Source: Ectothiorhodospiraceae bacterium
GTDB taxonomy: Bacteria > Pseudomonadota > Gammaproteobacteria > Nitrococcales > AK92
Length of the DNA: 32,556 nucleotides
Assembly (NCBI GenBank): GCA_029268285.1
Contig: JAJUGG010000006.1
Coordinates: 1-32,556 of the forward strand
Reading direction: 5' to 3'
Made by a program: the position numbers and the translations under genes. Positions 1 to 9,137 of this stretch are shown in pieces. Numbering within the stretch: the stretch's first letter is position 1; every line of letters starts with the position of its first letter. The notes beneath the pieces are model-generated. The model had not been told where the DNA came from, ran no database searches, and worked only from the letters and a program-made list of their open reading frames with translations.

Positions 1-148
1 GGTAAACCCCACCCGGAGCAAGACCAAATAGGGGAGCATTGGCGTGGCCCGCGTCGCTCCCGGGTAGGTCGCTAGAGGCGGACGGTGACGTCCGTCCCAG
101 AGGAATGGCTGTCCTCGACAGAACCCGGCTTATAGGCTGACTCCCTCG
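1..148 (+). ncRNA. rnpB: RNase P RNA, 3' portion (5' end outside window)
   Basis: This is the catalytic RNA of ribonuclease P, which removes the 5' leader from pre-tRNAs. The segment reads as the conserved 3' part of a bacterial A-type molecule: GGTAAACCCCACCCGGAGCA and AGACCAAATAGGG near the start, then GAGGAATGGCTGTCC and ACAGAACCCGGCTTATAGGC towards the end. The exact 3' end is estimated from similarity to the E. coli RNA tail. The upstream half lies before base 1. rnpB just upstream of mraZ is a known arrangement in Pseudomonas-like gammaproteobacteria. Confidence 0.95.
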
Positions 149-191
149 TATTCGCCCTATATTGAGGGCCGTTAATGGCCTTCCATTACGG

Positions 192-249
192 AAAAAGCCC
201 TTGGTTGAGAACGCATATGCGCTCTCAGTTAAGGGCTTTTCTCTTTTTT
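192..249 (+). terminator. Intrinsic terminator after rnpB
   Basis: AAAAGCCCTT (193-202) pairs perfectly with AAGGGCTTTT (231-240). The stem continues with TGAGA (206-210) against TCTCA (223-227) and a palindromic GCATATGC near the loop. A TCTCTTTTTT tract follows. It separates the RNase P RNA transcript from the mra promoter. Between it and 367 I see no gene. Confidence 0.9.
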
Positions 250-367
250 CTCCCTAAGCAAATGATTTCTCGGACGAATATGGCTTGTCGCCGTAAGGGG
301 ACAGGCTTGTCTTTTGTTAATGCTCGTAAGTGCTTGTTGGTAAAGCAAGATTTTGCTGAGAAGCCGC

Positions 368-397
368 TTGACAACATTGGGAGGCGCTACCTATAGT
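368..397 (+). promoter_or_regulatory. Sigma70-type promoter of the dcw cluster (Pmra)
   Basis: A perfect -35 hexamer TTGACA (368-373) is separated by 18 bp from a -10 hexamer TATAGT (392-397). Transcription should start near 404, just before the MraZ repeats. The spacer is 1 bp longer than ideal. No other convincing promoter was seen in the 308-nt stretch from 149 to 456, which otherwise holds the rnpB terminator and the MraZ operator. Confidence 0.8.
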
Positions 398-406
398 GTC
401 CCGAAG

Positions 407-450
407 TGGGACAAAGTGGAAGAAAATGGAGCGCTGGGGGACGGTAGGGG
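407..450 (+). promoter_or_regulatory. MraZ operator: five direct repeats with 10-bp period
   Basis: Five G-rich tetramers recur exactly every 10 bp: TGGG 407-410, TGGA 417-420, TGGA 427-430, GGGG 437-440, GGGG 447-450. E. coli MraZ is known to bind TGGGN boxes separated by 5 nt downstream of its own promoter, so spacing and position fit autorepression of the cluster. The last units are degenerate and merge with the G-rich ribosome-binding site of mraZ (446-453), so bound MraZ would also cover that site in the DNA. Confidence 0.75.
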
Positions 451-456
451 GAGCCT

Positions 457-912
457 TTGTTTCGGGGGGCTAGCCATCTGAGTCTGGACGCCAAAGGGCG
501 AATGTCGTTTCCGAGTCGTTATCGGGAGCGGCTGCAGTCCTATTGCAACGGCGATCTGGTCCTGACGGTGGATCCGCAAGGAGGCTGCCTGCTGGTCTAT
601 CCCTTTCCGGACTGGGAAGAGATCGAGCGCAAGCTGATGCGCCTATCCAGTTTCAATCCCCAGATTCGCGCCGTGCAGCGGCTCATCGTCGGCCACGCTC
701 AGGAAGTATCCATGGATGGCAGCGCGCGCATTTTGATTCCGCCGACCTTGCGCGAGTTCGTGAAGATCGAACAGAAGGTCGCCTTGGTCGGCCAGGGCAA
801 TAAGTTCGAGCTGTGGGACGAAGCCGCGTGGACTTCGCAATGCAACAGCTACTTGCTCGAAGTTCCGGAGAACCTCGAATCCATCGAGGAACTCAAGGAC
901 TTCTCGCTCTGA
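457..912 (+). CDS. mraZ: Transcriptional regulator MraZ
   Basis: MraZ is a nucleoid-associated, ring-forming DNA-binding protein that represses the dcw promoter. The 151-residue length is typical. Two SpoVT/AbrB-like halves are visible, each with a DxxxR motif: DAKGR at residues 11-15 and DGSAR at 87-91. The start is a TTG at 457, chosen because the conserved family N-terminus MFRGAS begins there and an AGGGGGAG ribosome-binding site (446-453) lies just before it; no ATG fits. A TTG start with close SD spacing may keep expression low. It is the first gene of the cluster, 7 nt before rsmH. Confidence 0.96.
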   Translation: MFRGASHLSLDAKGRMSFPSRYRERLQSYCNGDLVLTVDPQGGCLLVYPFPDWEEIERKLMRLSSFNPQIRAVQRLIVGHAQEVSMDGSARILIPPTLREFVKIEQKVALVGQGNKFELWDEAAWTSQCNSYLLEVPENLESIEELKDFSL

Positions 913-919
913 GGGGGCT

Positions 920-1858
920 ATGGCACAGGCGCAAACACATCGGCCGGTCCTCCTCGCGGAGGCCGTCTCGGCCCTGGCCGTCAAGGCTGACGGCCTGTAT
1001 GCCGACGGCACCTTCGGGCGCGGCGGCCACGCTGCAGCGATCCTGGAGCGCTTAGGCGACCGGGGACGCTTGTGGCTGGTCGACAAGGACCCGCGCGCCA
1101 TTGCTACCGCGCATGAGCGCTTTGGTGCCGATGCGCGATGCGTGATTCACCACGGATCGTTCGCGCAACTACGCGACTTGGCGGAAGCCGAGGGGCTGCT
1201 AGGCCGCTTCGACGGCATCCTTCTCGACCTGGGGGTGTCTTCGCCGCAACTCGATGAAGCCGAGCGCGGCTTCAGCTTTATGCGCGAGGGCCCGCTGGAC
1301 ATGCGCATGGATACCAGCAGCGGCATGACGGCGAAGGAGTGGCTCTCGGTCGCATCGGCCGAGGAGATCGCGCGAGTGCTGCGGGAATACGGCGAGGAGC
1401 GCTTTGCGCGCCGCATCGCTCAGGCCGTTGTGCGACACCGGGACGAAGACAGATTGCCGGAGACGACCCGCGCGCTGGCGGAGCTGGTGGCCGAGGCCGT
1501 GCCCAAGCATGAGCGGCACAAACATCCGGCAACGCGCACATTTCAGGCTATCCGAATTCACCTGAATCGCGAACTAGAGGACTTGTCCCGGTTTTTGGAA
1601 GGCGCCTGTGATCTCCTTGCACCCGGCGGGCGGCTGGCGGTGATCAGCTTTCATTCGCTGGAAGATCGAATGGTCAAGCGATTCATCCAGCAGCGCTCGA
1701 GCGTGGGTTATCTGCCCCCCGGGGTGCCGGTGGCGCCGGAAGGGCTGCGTCCCACTCTGCAGCGCGTCGGCAAGGCGCTGCGCCCGGACGAGCAGGAGAC
1801 CCGCGATAACCCGCGCGCCCGCAGCGCGGTGCTGCGCGTAGCGGAGCGGCTGGCATGA
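920..1858 (+). CDS. rsmH: 16S rRNA (cytosine(1402)-N(4))-methyltransferase RsmH
   Basis: RsmH (MraW) transfers a methyl group from S-adenosylmethionine to N4 of C1402 in the decoding centre of 16S rRNA. The 312 residues match the family length. The N-terminus has [10 protein letters not shown] and the glycine-rich SAM loop [10 protein letters not shown] (about residues 30-39). Further family signatures are [21 protein letters not shown] and [14 protein letters not shown]. The ATG follows a GAGGGGG ribosome-binding site. Its end overlaps the ftsL start by 4 nt (ATGA), so the two are probably translationally coupled. Confidence 0.97.
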   Translation: MAQAQTHRPVLLAEAVSALAVKADGLYADGTFGRGGHAAAILERLGDRGRLWLVDKDPRAIATAHERFGADARCVIHHGSFAQLRDLAEAEGLLGRFDGILLDLGVSSPQLDEAERGFSFMREGPLDMRMDTSSGMTAKEWLSVASAEEIARVLREYGEERFARRIAQAVVRHRDEDRLPETTRALAELVAEAVPKHERHKHPATRTFQAIRIHLNRELEDLSRFLEGACDLLAPGGRLAVISFHSLEDRMVKRFIQQRSSVGYLPPGVPVAPEGLRPTLQRVGKALRPDEQETRDNPRARSAVLRVAERLA

Positions 1859-2124
1859 AGCCCCTGCTGCTCGTGAACCTGATTCTAGCGCTCGCGGTGG
1901 CCGCGAGCGCGGTGGGGCAGGTGTACACCAAGCACCAGTCCCGCCGCCTGTTCTCGGAATCGCAGGAGCTTATCCGAGAGCGAGATCGGCTGAATGTGGA
2001 GTGGAACATGCTGCAACTCGAGGAAGCGGCGTGGACCACGCATGGCCGTATCGATCGTCTTGCGCGCGAGCGCCTGCAGATGCGCCTGCCGGGACGTGAC
2101 GACATTGTGATTTTGAAACCCTGA
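1855..2124 (+). CDS. ftsL: Cell division protein FtsL
   Basis: FtsL is a small bitopic inner-membrane divisome protein that, with FtsB and FtsQ, relays activation to FtsW/FtsI. This 89-residue product has an N-terminal hydrophobic segment (about residues 4-22, [20 protein letters not shown]), then a charged heptad-like stretch (about 30-60, [20 protein letters not shown]) consistent with the periplasmic coiled coil. The C-terminus, [15 protein letters not shown], resembles the family's ending. Sequence conservation in FtsL is weak, so the call rests on this architecture and on its position between rsmH and ftsI. Confidence 0.93.
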   Translation: MKPLLLVNLILALAVAASAVGQVYTKHQSRRLFSESQELIRERDRLNVEWNMLQLEEAAWTTHGRIDRLARERLQMRLPGRDDIVILKP

Positions 2125-2134
2125 GGATGTCGCC

Positions 2135-3850
2135 TTGCGCAACAGCCGACAAGACAAGCCGTACCAAGGGTCCCGCTGGAGGCCAGCGGTGCTCTTGCTC
2201 GTCTTCGCCGGATTGGCGACGGCTTTGCTGTGGCGCGCGCTCGACTTGCAGGTTCTGAACGAAGACTTCCTCCAGCAACAGGGCGCCGCGCGCTATCTGC
2301 GCGTCGTCGAGATGCCCGCGCACCGGGGCGCCATTACCGACCGTCACGGCCAGCCACTGGCGATCAGCTCGCCGGTGGATTCGGTCTGGGCCAATCCCGG
2401 CGAGCTGTTGGCCTCGGGCGAAAGCCTTGCGCCGCTCGCCCGCTTGCTGGGGCTTGACGCCGCAGCTCTGCACCGACGCCTGGAGCAGCGTGCTTCCCGC
2501 GAGTTCGTTTACATCAAGCGCCACGTCACCCCGGAGCTCGGCGAGCAGGTGCAAAGCCTGGGCTTGCCGGGGGTCGCGCTGCAGCGCGAGTATCGCCGGT
2601 TCTACCCGGCCGGCGAAGTGGCGGCACACGTCGTCGGGTTCACCAACGTCGACGACATCGGCCAGGAAGGCATGGAGCTCGCGTACGACGACTGGCTACG
2701 CGGCGACCCTGGCGCTAAGCGCGTGGTCAAGGACCGTCTGGGCCGCATCATCGACGACGTGGAATCCCTGCGCGAGCCGAAGCCGGGCGAGGCCTTGACG
2801 CTCAGCATCGACCGTCGCCTGCAGTACCTCGCGTACCGCGAGCTCAAGACCGCGGTGACGGAGCACGGTGCGCGTGCCGCGGCGCTGGTGATGCTGGACG
2901 CGCAGACGGGCGAAGTCCTGGCGATGGTGAATCAGCCCGCCTACAACCCGAATAACCGCGCCGAGATCAGCGGCGGGCGCTACCGTAACCGCGCCGTCAC
3001 CGACAGTTTCGAGCCGGCCTCCACCTTGAAGCCGTTTGCCGTGCTGGCAGCGCTGGAGAGCGGCGCCTATGGGCCGGATTCCATCATCAACACCAGCCCC
3101 GGCGTCATGCGCGTGGACGGCCATACCGTTCGTGATCCGCGTGATTACGGCCGTATCGATGTTGCCACGGTCATCGAGAAGTCGAGCAACGTCGGTGTCG
3201 CACGGATGGCCTTGAACATCGAAGCCGATGCGATCTGGGGCTTGTTGCTGCGTCTGGGCCTTGGCGCTCCCACAGGCACCACCTTTCCCGGCGAGGCTGG
3301 TGGCAGCATCTCCGGCATGCCGCCACGCAGCAGCATTGACCGCGCGGCGCTGGCGTACGGCTACGGTGTTGCCGTCACGCCCCTGCAGCTGGCCCAGGCT
3401 TATACGGTGCTGGCGGCGGACGGTATCAAGCGCCCGGTTTCTTTCCTCAAGCTTGATCAGGCGCCGGTCGGCGAGCGCATTCTCGATGCGCAGAGCGTGC
3501 GCCGGGTGCGCGGCATGATGGAGGCCGTCGTCTCCGATACCGGTACGGCAAGCCGCGCTCAGATTCCCGGCTACCGCGTGGCCGGCAAGACCGGTACGGC
3601 AAAGAAAGCGGTCGCAGGCGGCTACTCCGACAACCGCTATGTGGCACTTTTCGCGGGCATGGCGCCCGCCAGCGCGCCGCGTTTGGTGCTGGTGGTCGTG
3701 GTCGACGAGCCTGTAGAAGATTACTACGGCGGCAAGGTGGCCGCGCCGATCTTCGCCAAGGTCATGGGCGGTGCGCTGCGTCTTCTGAACGTGCCGCCGG
3801 ACGATGTTTCATCCCTACAGCACGCGCTTGCGACGAGGAGGGATGCATGA
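2135..3850 (+). CDS. ftsI: Peptidoglycan D,D-transpeptidase FtsI (PBP3)
   Basis: FtsI is the septal class B penicillin-binding protein that cross-links the glycan made by FtsW. The 571 residues comprise a short cytoplasmic N-terminus, one transmembrane helix (about 17-36), a pedestal domain starting at RGAITDRHGQPLA, and a transpeptidase domain. Catalytic motifs are present: STLK with nucleophile Ser296, SSN at 350-352 and KTGT at 485-488. The start is TTG at 2135, preceded by GAGG at 2123-2126; the ATG at 2127 is in another frame. The gene ends inside the murE start (ATGA). Confidence 0.96.
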   Translation: MRNSRQDKPYQGSRWRPAVLLLVFAGLATALLWRALDLQVLNEDFLQQQGAARYLRVVEMPAHRGAITDRHGQPLAISSPVDSVWANPGELLASGESLAPLARLLGLDAAALHRRLEQRASREFVYIKRHVTPELGEQVQSLGLPGVALQREYRRFYPAGEVAAHVVGFTNVDDIGQEGMELAYDDWLRGDPGAKRVVKDRLGRIIDDVESLREPKPGEALTLSIDRRLQYLAYRELKTAVTEHGARAAALVMLDAQTGEVLAMVNQPAYNPNNRAEISGGRYRNRAVTDSFEPASTLKPFAVLAALESGAYGPDSIINTSPGVMRVDGHTVRDPRDYGRIDVATVIEKSSNVGVARMALNIEADAIWGLLLRLGLGAPTGTTFPGEAGGSISGMPPRSSIDRAALAYGYGVAVTPLQLAQAYTVLAADGIKRPVSFLKLDQAPVGERILDAQSVRRVRGMMEAVVSDTGTASRAQIPGYRVAGKTGTAKKAVAGGYSDNRYVALFAGMAPASAPRLVLVVVVDEPVEDYYGGKVAAPIFAKVMGGALRLLNVPPDDVSSLQHALATRRDA

Positions 3851-5364
3851 CGGCTGCAATCGCTCTGACGGCTTCGCCGCGCCGCTTGTCCGAGTTGCTC
3901 ATGGGGCGGGTGCGAGTCAATGTCGCTCAGGATGTCGAGGTCAGCGGCCTGGCGTTGGACAGCCGCGACGTCGGCCCGGGCATGCTGTTCGCCGCCCTCA
4001 GTGGTACCCGAGGGCATGGGCTCGAGCATCTGGCGCAGGCTCTGGAGCAGGGTGCGGCCGCCGTGGCCTGGGAGCCTTCAGCTGGCGTCGACCCGGTTTT
4101 GGCCGAGCGTCAATGTGCTGAGCGCGGCGTGCCCTTGATCGCGGTTGAGCACCTGTCCAGCCGCCTTAGCGAGATGGCAGGGCGGTTTTACGACCTGCCG
4201 AGCCGCTACCTGCGGCTTGTGGGCGTGACCGGTACCGACGGCAAGACCTCCGTGAGCCAGTTCCTGGCGCAGGCGCTGAGTCGGCCCGGCCGGCCGTGCG
4301 GTGTGCTCGGTACCTTGGGTTACGGCCTCTATGGCAAGCTCGCGCCAGCCAGCCACACGACGCCGGACGCAATTCGCGTGCAGCGGCTGCTGGCCGAGCA
4401 GCGCGCCGCCGGCGCGCGTTTCGCGGCGATGGAGGTGTCCTCCCACGCCTTGGCGCAAGGGCGGGTGGCGGCGCTGGACTTCGACGTCGCCGTGCTTACC
4501 AACCTCACGCGCGACCACCTCGACTACCACGGTAGCGACGCCGCCTACGCGGCTGCAAAGACCCGCTTGTTCCAAATGCCCGGGCTGCGTCATGCGGTGC
4601 TCAATCAGGACGATCCCTTCGGCCGCCGTCTTGCCGATGAAATCGACCCCGATGTACGGCTCTGGCGCTATAGCTTGCGTCCCGACGCCGAGGCTGAGGT
4701 CGTGTGTAAGGCGTTGGAATGCGAACCGGAGGGTTTGCGCCTTCGCTATGCCACGCCGGTAGGCGAGTTCCAGATGACGCTACCGCTGTTCGGTCGCTTC
4801 AACGCCGCCAACGTCGCCGCCGTGCTGGCCAGCTTGCTTGCGCTGGGATTGGATCACGAAGCCGCCGCGCAAGCGATGCAGGAGCTTCGACCGGTGCCCG
4901 GCCGCATGGAACGCTTCAGTGCCCCCGGCGCTCCCACCGTGCTGGTTGATTATGCGCACACGCCGGCTGCCTTGGCGGCGGCCCTGGATGCCGTGCGCGC
5001 TCACAGCACAGGTCGCGTGTGGTGCGTATTCGGTTGCGGCGGCGATCGCGATGCGGGCAAACGTCCGCTGATGGGTCGAGCGGCAGTGGAAGGCGCCGAT
5101 CGAGTGCTCATCACCGACGACAACCCCCGTAGCGAAGCACCCGAGAGCATCGTTGCCGACATTCGTCGGGGGCTCTCCGGTGCCGAGGCGCACGTAATTC
5201 ACGACCGCACCGAAGCGATCCGCTACGCGGTGGCGCATGCCGATGCCAACGATACGGTCTTGATCGCCGGCAAGGGACACGAAACCTACCAGATCGTCGG
5301 CGCGCAGTGTCTGCCGTTCGACGACCGCGAGGCGGTTAGAGCCGCCTTGCAGGAGAGAAATTGA
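3847..5364 (+). CDS. murE: UDP-MurNAc-L-Ala-D-Glu:meso-diaminopimelate ligase MurE
   Basis: MurE adds the third stem-peptide residue to UDP-MurNAc-dipeptide in the cytoplasm, using ATP. The 505-residue protein has the Mur-ligase ATP-binding loop GVTGTDGKTS (126-135). The motif DNPR lies at 425-428, which in characterised MurE enzymes marks selection of meso-diaminopimelate rather than lysine, so the peptidoglycan should be of the Gram-negative DAP type. The ATG at 3847 overlaps the ftsI stop and has a GAGGAGGG ribosome-binding site. It overlaps murF by 1 nt. Confidence 0.97.
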   Translation: MTAAIALTASPRRLSELLMGRVRVNVAQDVEVSGLALDSRDVGPGMLFAALSGTRGHGLEHLAQALEQGAAAVAWEPSAGVDPVLAERQCAERGVPLIAVEHLSSRLSEMAGRFYDLPSRYLRLVGVTGTDGKTSVSQFLAQALSRPGRPCGVLGTLGYGLYGKLAPASHTTPDAIRVQRLLAEQRAAGARFAAMEVSSHALAQGRVAALDFDVAVLTNLTRDHLDYHGSDAAYAAAKTRLFQMPGLRHAVLNQDDPFGRRLADEIDPDVRLWRYSLRPDAEAEVVCKALECEPEGLRLRYATPVGEFQMTLPLFGRFNAANVAAVLASLLALGLDHEAAAQAMQELRPVPGRMERFSAPGAPTVLVDYAHTPAALAAALDAVRAHSTGRVWCVFGCGGDRDAGKRPLMGRAAVEGADRVLITDDNPRSEAPESIVADIRRGLSGAEAHVIHDRTEAIRYAVAHADANDTVLIAGKGHETYQIVGAQCLPFDDREAVRAALQERN

Positions 5365-6722
5365 TGCAGGCCCTGCGACTAGCCGACATTGCCCAGTACC
5401 TGCAGGCGCCGCTGAGCGCCGGCGGTGAGGCTGTGCAGGTCCTGGACGTTTGTACCGATACGCGCACGCTATCGGCTCAGGCCTTGTTCGTGGCGCTGGT
5501 CGGCCCGCGCTTCGACGGGCACGAGTTTATTGCCGCGGCGCGGGGTGCGGGCGCTGCTGCTGTGCTCGTGGAGCGCGAGGGCGACTGGCCGTTGCCGTAC
5601 ATCGTGGTGCCGGATACGCGCTTGGCCCTGGGGCGGATCGCACGCCTGGTGCGGGAGCGCAGCCGGGCGCGCGTGATCGGCGTAACCGGTAGCAACGGCA
5701 AGACCACGGTCAAGGAAATGTCCGCCTCCATCCTGGCGCAGGTAGGCCCGACCCTGGCCACCCAGGGCAACTTGAACAACGAAATCGGTGTGCCGCTGAC
5801 GCTGTTCCGGCTCGAGCCCGAGCACGCGTACGCCGTGATCGAAATGGGCGCGAGCGCGATCGGCGACATCGACTATCTTGCGACAATCGCGCAGCCCGAT
5901 GTGGGCGTCGTCACCAATGCCGGCCCCGCTCACTTGGAAGGCTTCGGTTCGCTGGAGGGGGTTGCGCGCGGCAAGGGCGAGATGTTCGCGGCTTTGGCGC
6001 CGGGAGCCGCGGCCGTGGTGAACGCAGATGACCAATATGCGCCGCTCTGGCGAGAGCTGGCCGGTAACCGCCGGGTGCTGGACTTCGGTCTCTCGAAGCT
6101 GGCGGCGGTGCGGGCGATCGCACCGTCGAGCGACGGCTTTACCTTGCGCACGCCTCAGGGCGAGGCGCGCGTACGCCTGCCGCTGCCTGGCAGGCACAAC
6201 GTTCTCAACGCGTTGGCGGCCGCGGCCGCCGCCACAGCGCTGGACGTGCCGCTAGAGCATATCGTCGCCGGGCTGGAGGCGGTGCCGACGGTGAAGGGGC
6301 GGCTGGCGCGCGTGCCGGCCGAAGGCGGCGCTTACGTGCTCGACGACAGCTATAACGCCAACCCCAACTCCCTGCGCGCGGGGCTTGAAGTCCTCGCGGC
6401 CGAACCCGTTGCGCGGCGCTTTCTGGTGCTGGGCGATATGGCGGAACTGGGCGCCGACGCCGAGGCTTTGCATGCCGCGGCGGGCGACTGGGCGCGGGAA
6501 GCCGGTGTCGAACAACTGTTCGCGCTGGGCGATATGGCACGCCTCGCTGCCGAGCGCTTCGGTGCGGGCGGGCGTGCGTTTACCGATAAACAGGACCTGA
6601 CCGAGGCGCTTCGCGCCGTACTCGCCGAGGACGTGGCGGTGTTGGTCAAAGGTTCACGCTGCATGGCGATGGAACAGGTCGTAGCGGAGATCTCGGCGCG
6701 TTCCAACGAGGCGGAGAGCTAA
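5364..6722 (+). CDS. murF: UDP-MurNAc-tripeptide:D-alanyl-D-alanine ligase MurF
   Basis: MurF attaches the D-Ala-D-Ala made by Ddl to UDP-MurNAc-tripeptide, finishing the cytoplasmic precursor. The ATP loop [10 protein letters not shown] lies at residues 106-115. The central-domain motifs [14 protein letters not shown] and [16 protein letters not shown] are diagnostic for MurF. I chose ATG 5364 (452 residues): AGGAGAG at 5351-5357 is well spaced for it, and the TTG directly before it (5361) would add only one Met. The start overlaps the murE stop by 1 nt (TGATG). Confidence 0.96.
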   Translation: MQALRLADIAQYLQAPLSAGGEAVQVLDVCTDTRTLSAQALFVALVGPRFDGHEFIAAARGAGAAAVLVEREGDWPLPYIVVPDTRLALGRIARLVRERSRARVIGVTGSNGKTTVKEMSASILAQVGPTLATQGNLNNEIGVPLTLFRLEPEHAYAVIEMGASAIGDIDYLATIAQPDVGVVTNAGPAHLEGFGSLEGVARGKGEMFAALAPGAAAVVNADDQYAPLWRELAGNRRVLDFGLSKLAAVRAIAPSSDGFTLRTPQGEARVRLPLPGRHNVLNALAAAAAATALDVPLEHIVAGLEAVPTVKGRLARVPAEGGAYVLDDSYNANPNSLRAGLEVLAAEPVARRFLVLGDMAELGADAEALHAAAGDWAREAGVEQLFALGDMARLAAERFGAGGRAFTDKQDLTEALRAVLAEDVAVLVKGSRCMAMEQVVAEISARSNEAES

Positions 6723-6723
6723 T

Positions 6724-7806
6724 ATGCTGTACTATCTCGCCGGCCTGTTGGATGACTGGTTCAGCGCGTTCAACGTGTTCCAGTACCTGACCTTCAGGGC
6801 GATTCTGGGCACGCTGACGGCGCTGCTGATCTCCTTTGCGCTGGGGCCGACTTTGATTCGGCGGCTGACGCTGCACCAGATCGGCCAGCAAGTGCGCGAC
6901 GACGGACCGCAGTCGCACTTGTCCAAGGCCGGCACGCCCACCATGGGCGGCGCCCTCACCCTTATCGCGGTCGCTATCGCGACCTTGGCGTGGGCGGATC
7001 TCGGCAATCGCTACGTCTGGCTGGTGCTGGGCGTAACGCTGGCATTCGGCGTCATCGGTTTCGTCGACGATTACAAGAAGCTGACCCTGCGTAACAGCAA
7101 GGGGCTCTCGGCGCGGGCCAAGTACTTTTGGCAGTCGGTGGTCGGGCTGGCCGCGGCGCTGATTCTCTACTACGGCGCCGATAACCCGGCGCAGACGTCG
7201 CTGCTGATTCCTTACGCCAAGGACCTCGCGATACCGCTGGGGATCATGTTCATCCCGCTCACTTACTTCGTGATCGTCGGCTCGTCCAATGCGGTCAACC
7301 TCACGGACGGCCTGGACGGCTTGGCCATTCTGCCGACTGTGCTCGTCGCCGGCGCGCTGGCTGTCTTCATCTATGCCGCCGGTCACGCCGTATTCGCCAA
7401 CTATTTGCAGATTCCCTACATCGCGGGCGTCGGCGAAGTGGTGGTGTTCTGCGGTGCGCTGGTCGGTGCAGGGCTCGGCTTTCTCTGGTTCAACGCATAC
7501 CCGGCGCAGGTCTTCATGGGCGATGTCGGCGCACTGGGGCTGGGCGCGGCCTTGGGCATTCTGGCGGTGCTAGCGCGTCAGGAACTGGTGCTGCTCATCA
7601 TGGGCGGCGTGTTTGTCATGGAAACGGTATCGGTGATGTTGCAGGTGGGCTCGTTCAAGCTCACCGGCAAGCGCATTTTCCGCATGGCGCCGCTGCATCA
7701 TCACTTCGAGCTCAAAGGATGGCCCGAGCCGCGGGTCATCGTGCGGTTCTGGATCATTACGGTAATCCTGGTGTTGATCGGCCTAGCGAGTCTGAAGATC
7801 CGCTGA
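6724..7806 (+). CDS. mraY: Phospho-MurNAc-pentapeptide transferase MraY
   Basis: MraY moves phospho-MurNAc-pentapeptide from UDP to undecaprenyl phosphate at the inner membrane, forming lipid I. The 360-residue polytopic protein (about ten membrane helices) keeps the key residues: the Asp pair at 115-116 in [16 protein letters not shown] at 192-200, the later [13 protein letters not shown] loop, and the HHHFE motif at 325-329. These positions agree closely with the E. coli and Aquifex enzymes. It starts 1 nt after murF and its stop overlaps the murD start by 1 nt. Confidence 0.97.
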   Translation: MLYYLAGLLDDWFSAFNVFQYLTFRAILGTLTALLISFALGPTLIRRLTLHQIGQQVRDDGPQSHLSKAGTPTMGGALTLIAVAIATLAWADLGNRYVWLVLGVTLAFGVIGFVDDYKKLTLRNSKGLSARAKYFWQSVVGLAAALILYYGADNPAQTSLLIPYAKDLAIPLGIMFIPLTYFVIVGSSNAVNLTDGLDGLAILPTVLVAGALAVFIYAAGHAVFANYLQIPYIAGVGEVVVFCGALVGAGLGFLWFNAYPAQVFMGDVGALGLGAALGILAVLARQELVLLIMGGVFVMETVSVMLQVGSFKLTGKRIFRMAPLHHHFELKGWPEPRVIVRFWIITVILVLIGLASLKIR

Positions 7807-9137
7807 TGACGAAACTGAACGCAACAAACGACGTGACGGTAGTGGTTGGTCTGGGCAAGACCGGCCTTGCCTGTTTGCGTCACCTGCACGCGCAGGGCCG
7901 CCCGGTCGCGGTGACCGACAGCCGGGCCGAGCCGCCGGGGTTGGCGGCTGCGCGTGAGTTGTTGCCGGACAGTGCGATAGCCGTCGGCGGCTTCGATGCC
8001 GAACGCCTTGCCCGCGCGGCCGAGATCGTAATCAGCCCAGGCGTGTCGCCCGAGGAGCCCGCGCTTGCCGCTGCAGCGGCCGCAGGCGTGCCGGTGCTGA
8101 GTGAAATCGAGTTGTTCGCACGGGTAGCGCGTGCGCCCGTTATCGCCATCACCGGCTCGAATGGGAAGAGCACCGTGACCACGCTGGTCGGCGCCATGGC
8201 CGAGCGTGCCGGTGTCGATGCCGCCATCGGCGGCAATCTCGGTACGCCGGCATTGGAGCTGCTGCGCACGCCCGAGCCGGCGCTATACGTGCTGGAGCTG
8301 TCGAGCTTCCAGCTCGAGCATACCGAGACGCTGCGCGCGGTGGCGGCGGTGGTGCTAAACATCAGCCCCGATCACATGGATCGCTACACCGACCTGAACG
8401 CCTACGCCACGGCCAAGGCGCGGATTTATCGCCATGCCGAGACTTCCGTGATCAACGCCGACGACCCTGCCGTGAGCGCCATGCGCGACGGCGTCCCGTT
8501 CAGCGTGGAAACGGCGCCGCTGCAGGGGTGGGGCTTGCTGGCGCGCCAAGGGCGCACCTATCTGGCACGTCACGGCGAGCCTCTGTTGGCGACCAGCGAG
8601 CTGCGCATTGCCGGGCGACACAACCTGGCCAATGCGCTGGCGGCGCTGGCTCTGGCCGAGGCGGCGGGGCTGCCGCTCGCGGCCTGTCTTGAAGCGCTGC
8701 GGGACTTCCAGGGGCTGGAGCACCGCACGCAGTGGGTGGCCGAGGCCAACGGCGTGCGGTGGTATGACGATTCCAAGGGCACGAACGTCGGCGCGACCTT
8801 GGCAGCCGTGGCCGGGCTGCCGGGCCGCCTGGTGCTGATTGCCGGTGGCGAAGGCAAGGATCAGGACTTTGCGCCGCTGCGCGACGCCTTACGCGACAAG
8901 GCGCGCGCGGTAGTGCTGATCGGCCGCGATGCGAGCTTGATTGAGGCCGCCTTGCAGGGCGTCGTACCGGTGCATCATGCCGCCGACATGGACGAAGCCG
9001 TGCGCCTTGCGGGAACTTTGGCGCAGGCCGGGGAGAGTGTTCTCCTGTCGCCCGCCTGCGCCAGCTTTGACATGTTCAGCGGCTACGAAGAGCGCGGCCG
9101 CGTGTTCCAACAGGCGGCAAGGAGGTGGGCATCGTGA
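7806..9137 (+). CDS. murD: UDP-MurNAc-L-alanine:D-glutamate ligase MurD
   Basis: MurD adds D-glutamate to UDP-MurNAc-L-Ala in the cytoplasm. The 443-residue product shows the N-terminal UDP-binding fold (VVVGLGKTGLACLRHL), the ATP loop GSNGKSTV at 117-124, the HNLANALAAL linker, and the C-terminal DDSKGTN and SPACASFDMF motifs. The frame is open well upstream inside mraY, but the ATG at 7806, overlapping the mraY stop by 1 nt, gives the normal N-terminus. It overlaps ftsW by 4 nt. Confidence 0.97.
   Translation: MTKLNATNDVTVVVGLGKTGLACLRHLHAQGRPVAVTDSRAEPPGLAAARELLPDSAIAVGGFDAERLARAAEIVISPGVSPEEPALAAAAAAGVPVLSEIELFARVARAPVIAITGSNGKSTVTTLVGAMAERAGVDAAIGGNLGTPALELLRTPEPALYVLELSSFQLEHTETLRAVAAVVLNISPDHMDRYTDLNAYATAKARIYRHAETSVINADDPAVSAMRDGVPFSVETAPLQGWGLLARQGRTYLARHGEPLLATSELRIAGRHNLANALAALALAEAAGLPLAACLEALRDFQGLEHRTQWVAEANGVRWYDDSKGTNVGATLAAVAGLPGRLVLIAGGEGKDQDFAPLRDALRDKARAVVLIGRDASLIEAALQGVVPVHHAADMDEAVRLAGTLAQAGESVLLSPACASFDMFSGYEERGRVFQQAARRWAS

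Noticed and set aside
175-396. 73-codon frame between rnpB and mraZ
   Set aside because: It runs through the rnpB terminator and the mra promoter, and its composition looks non-coding.
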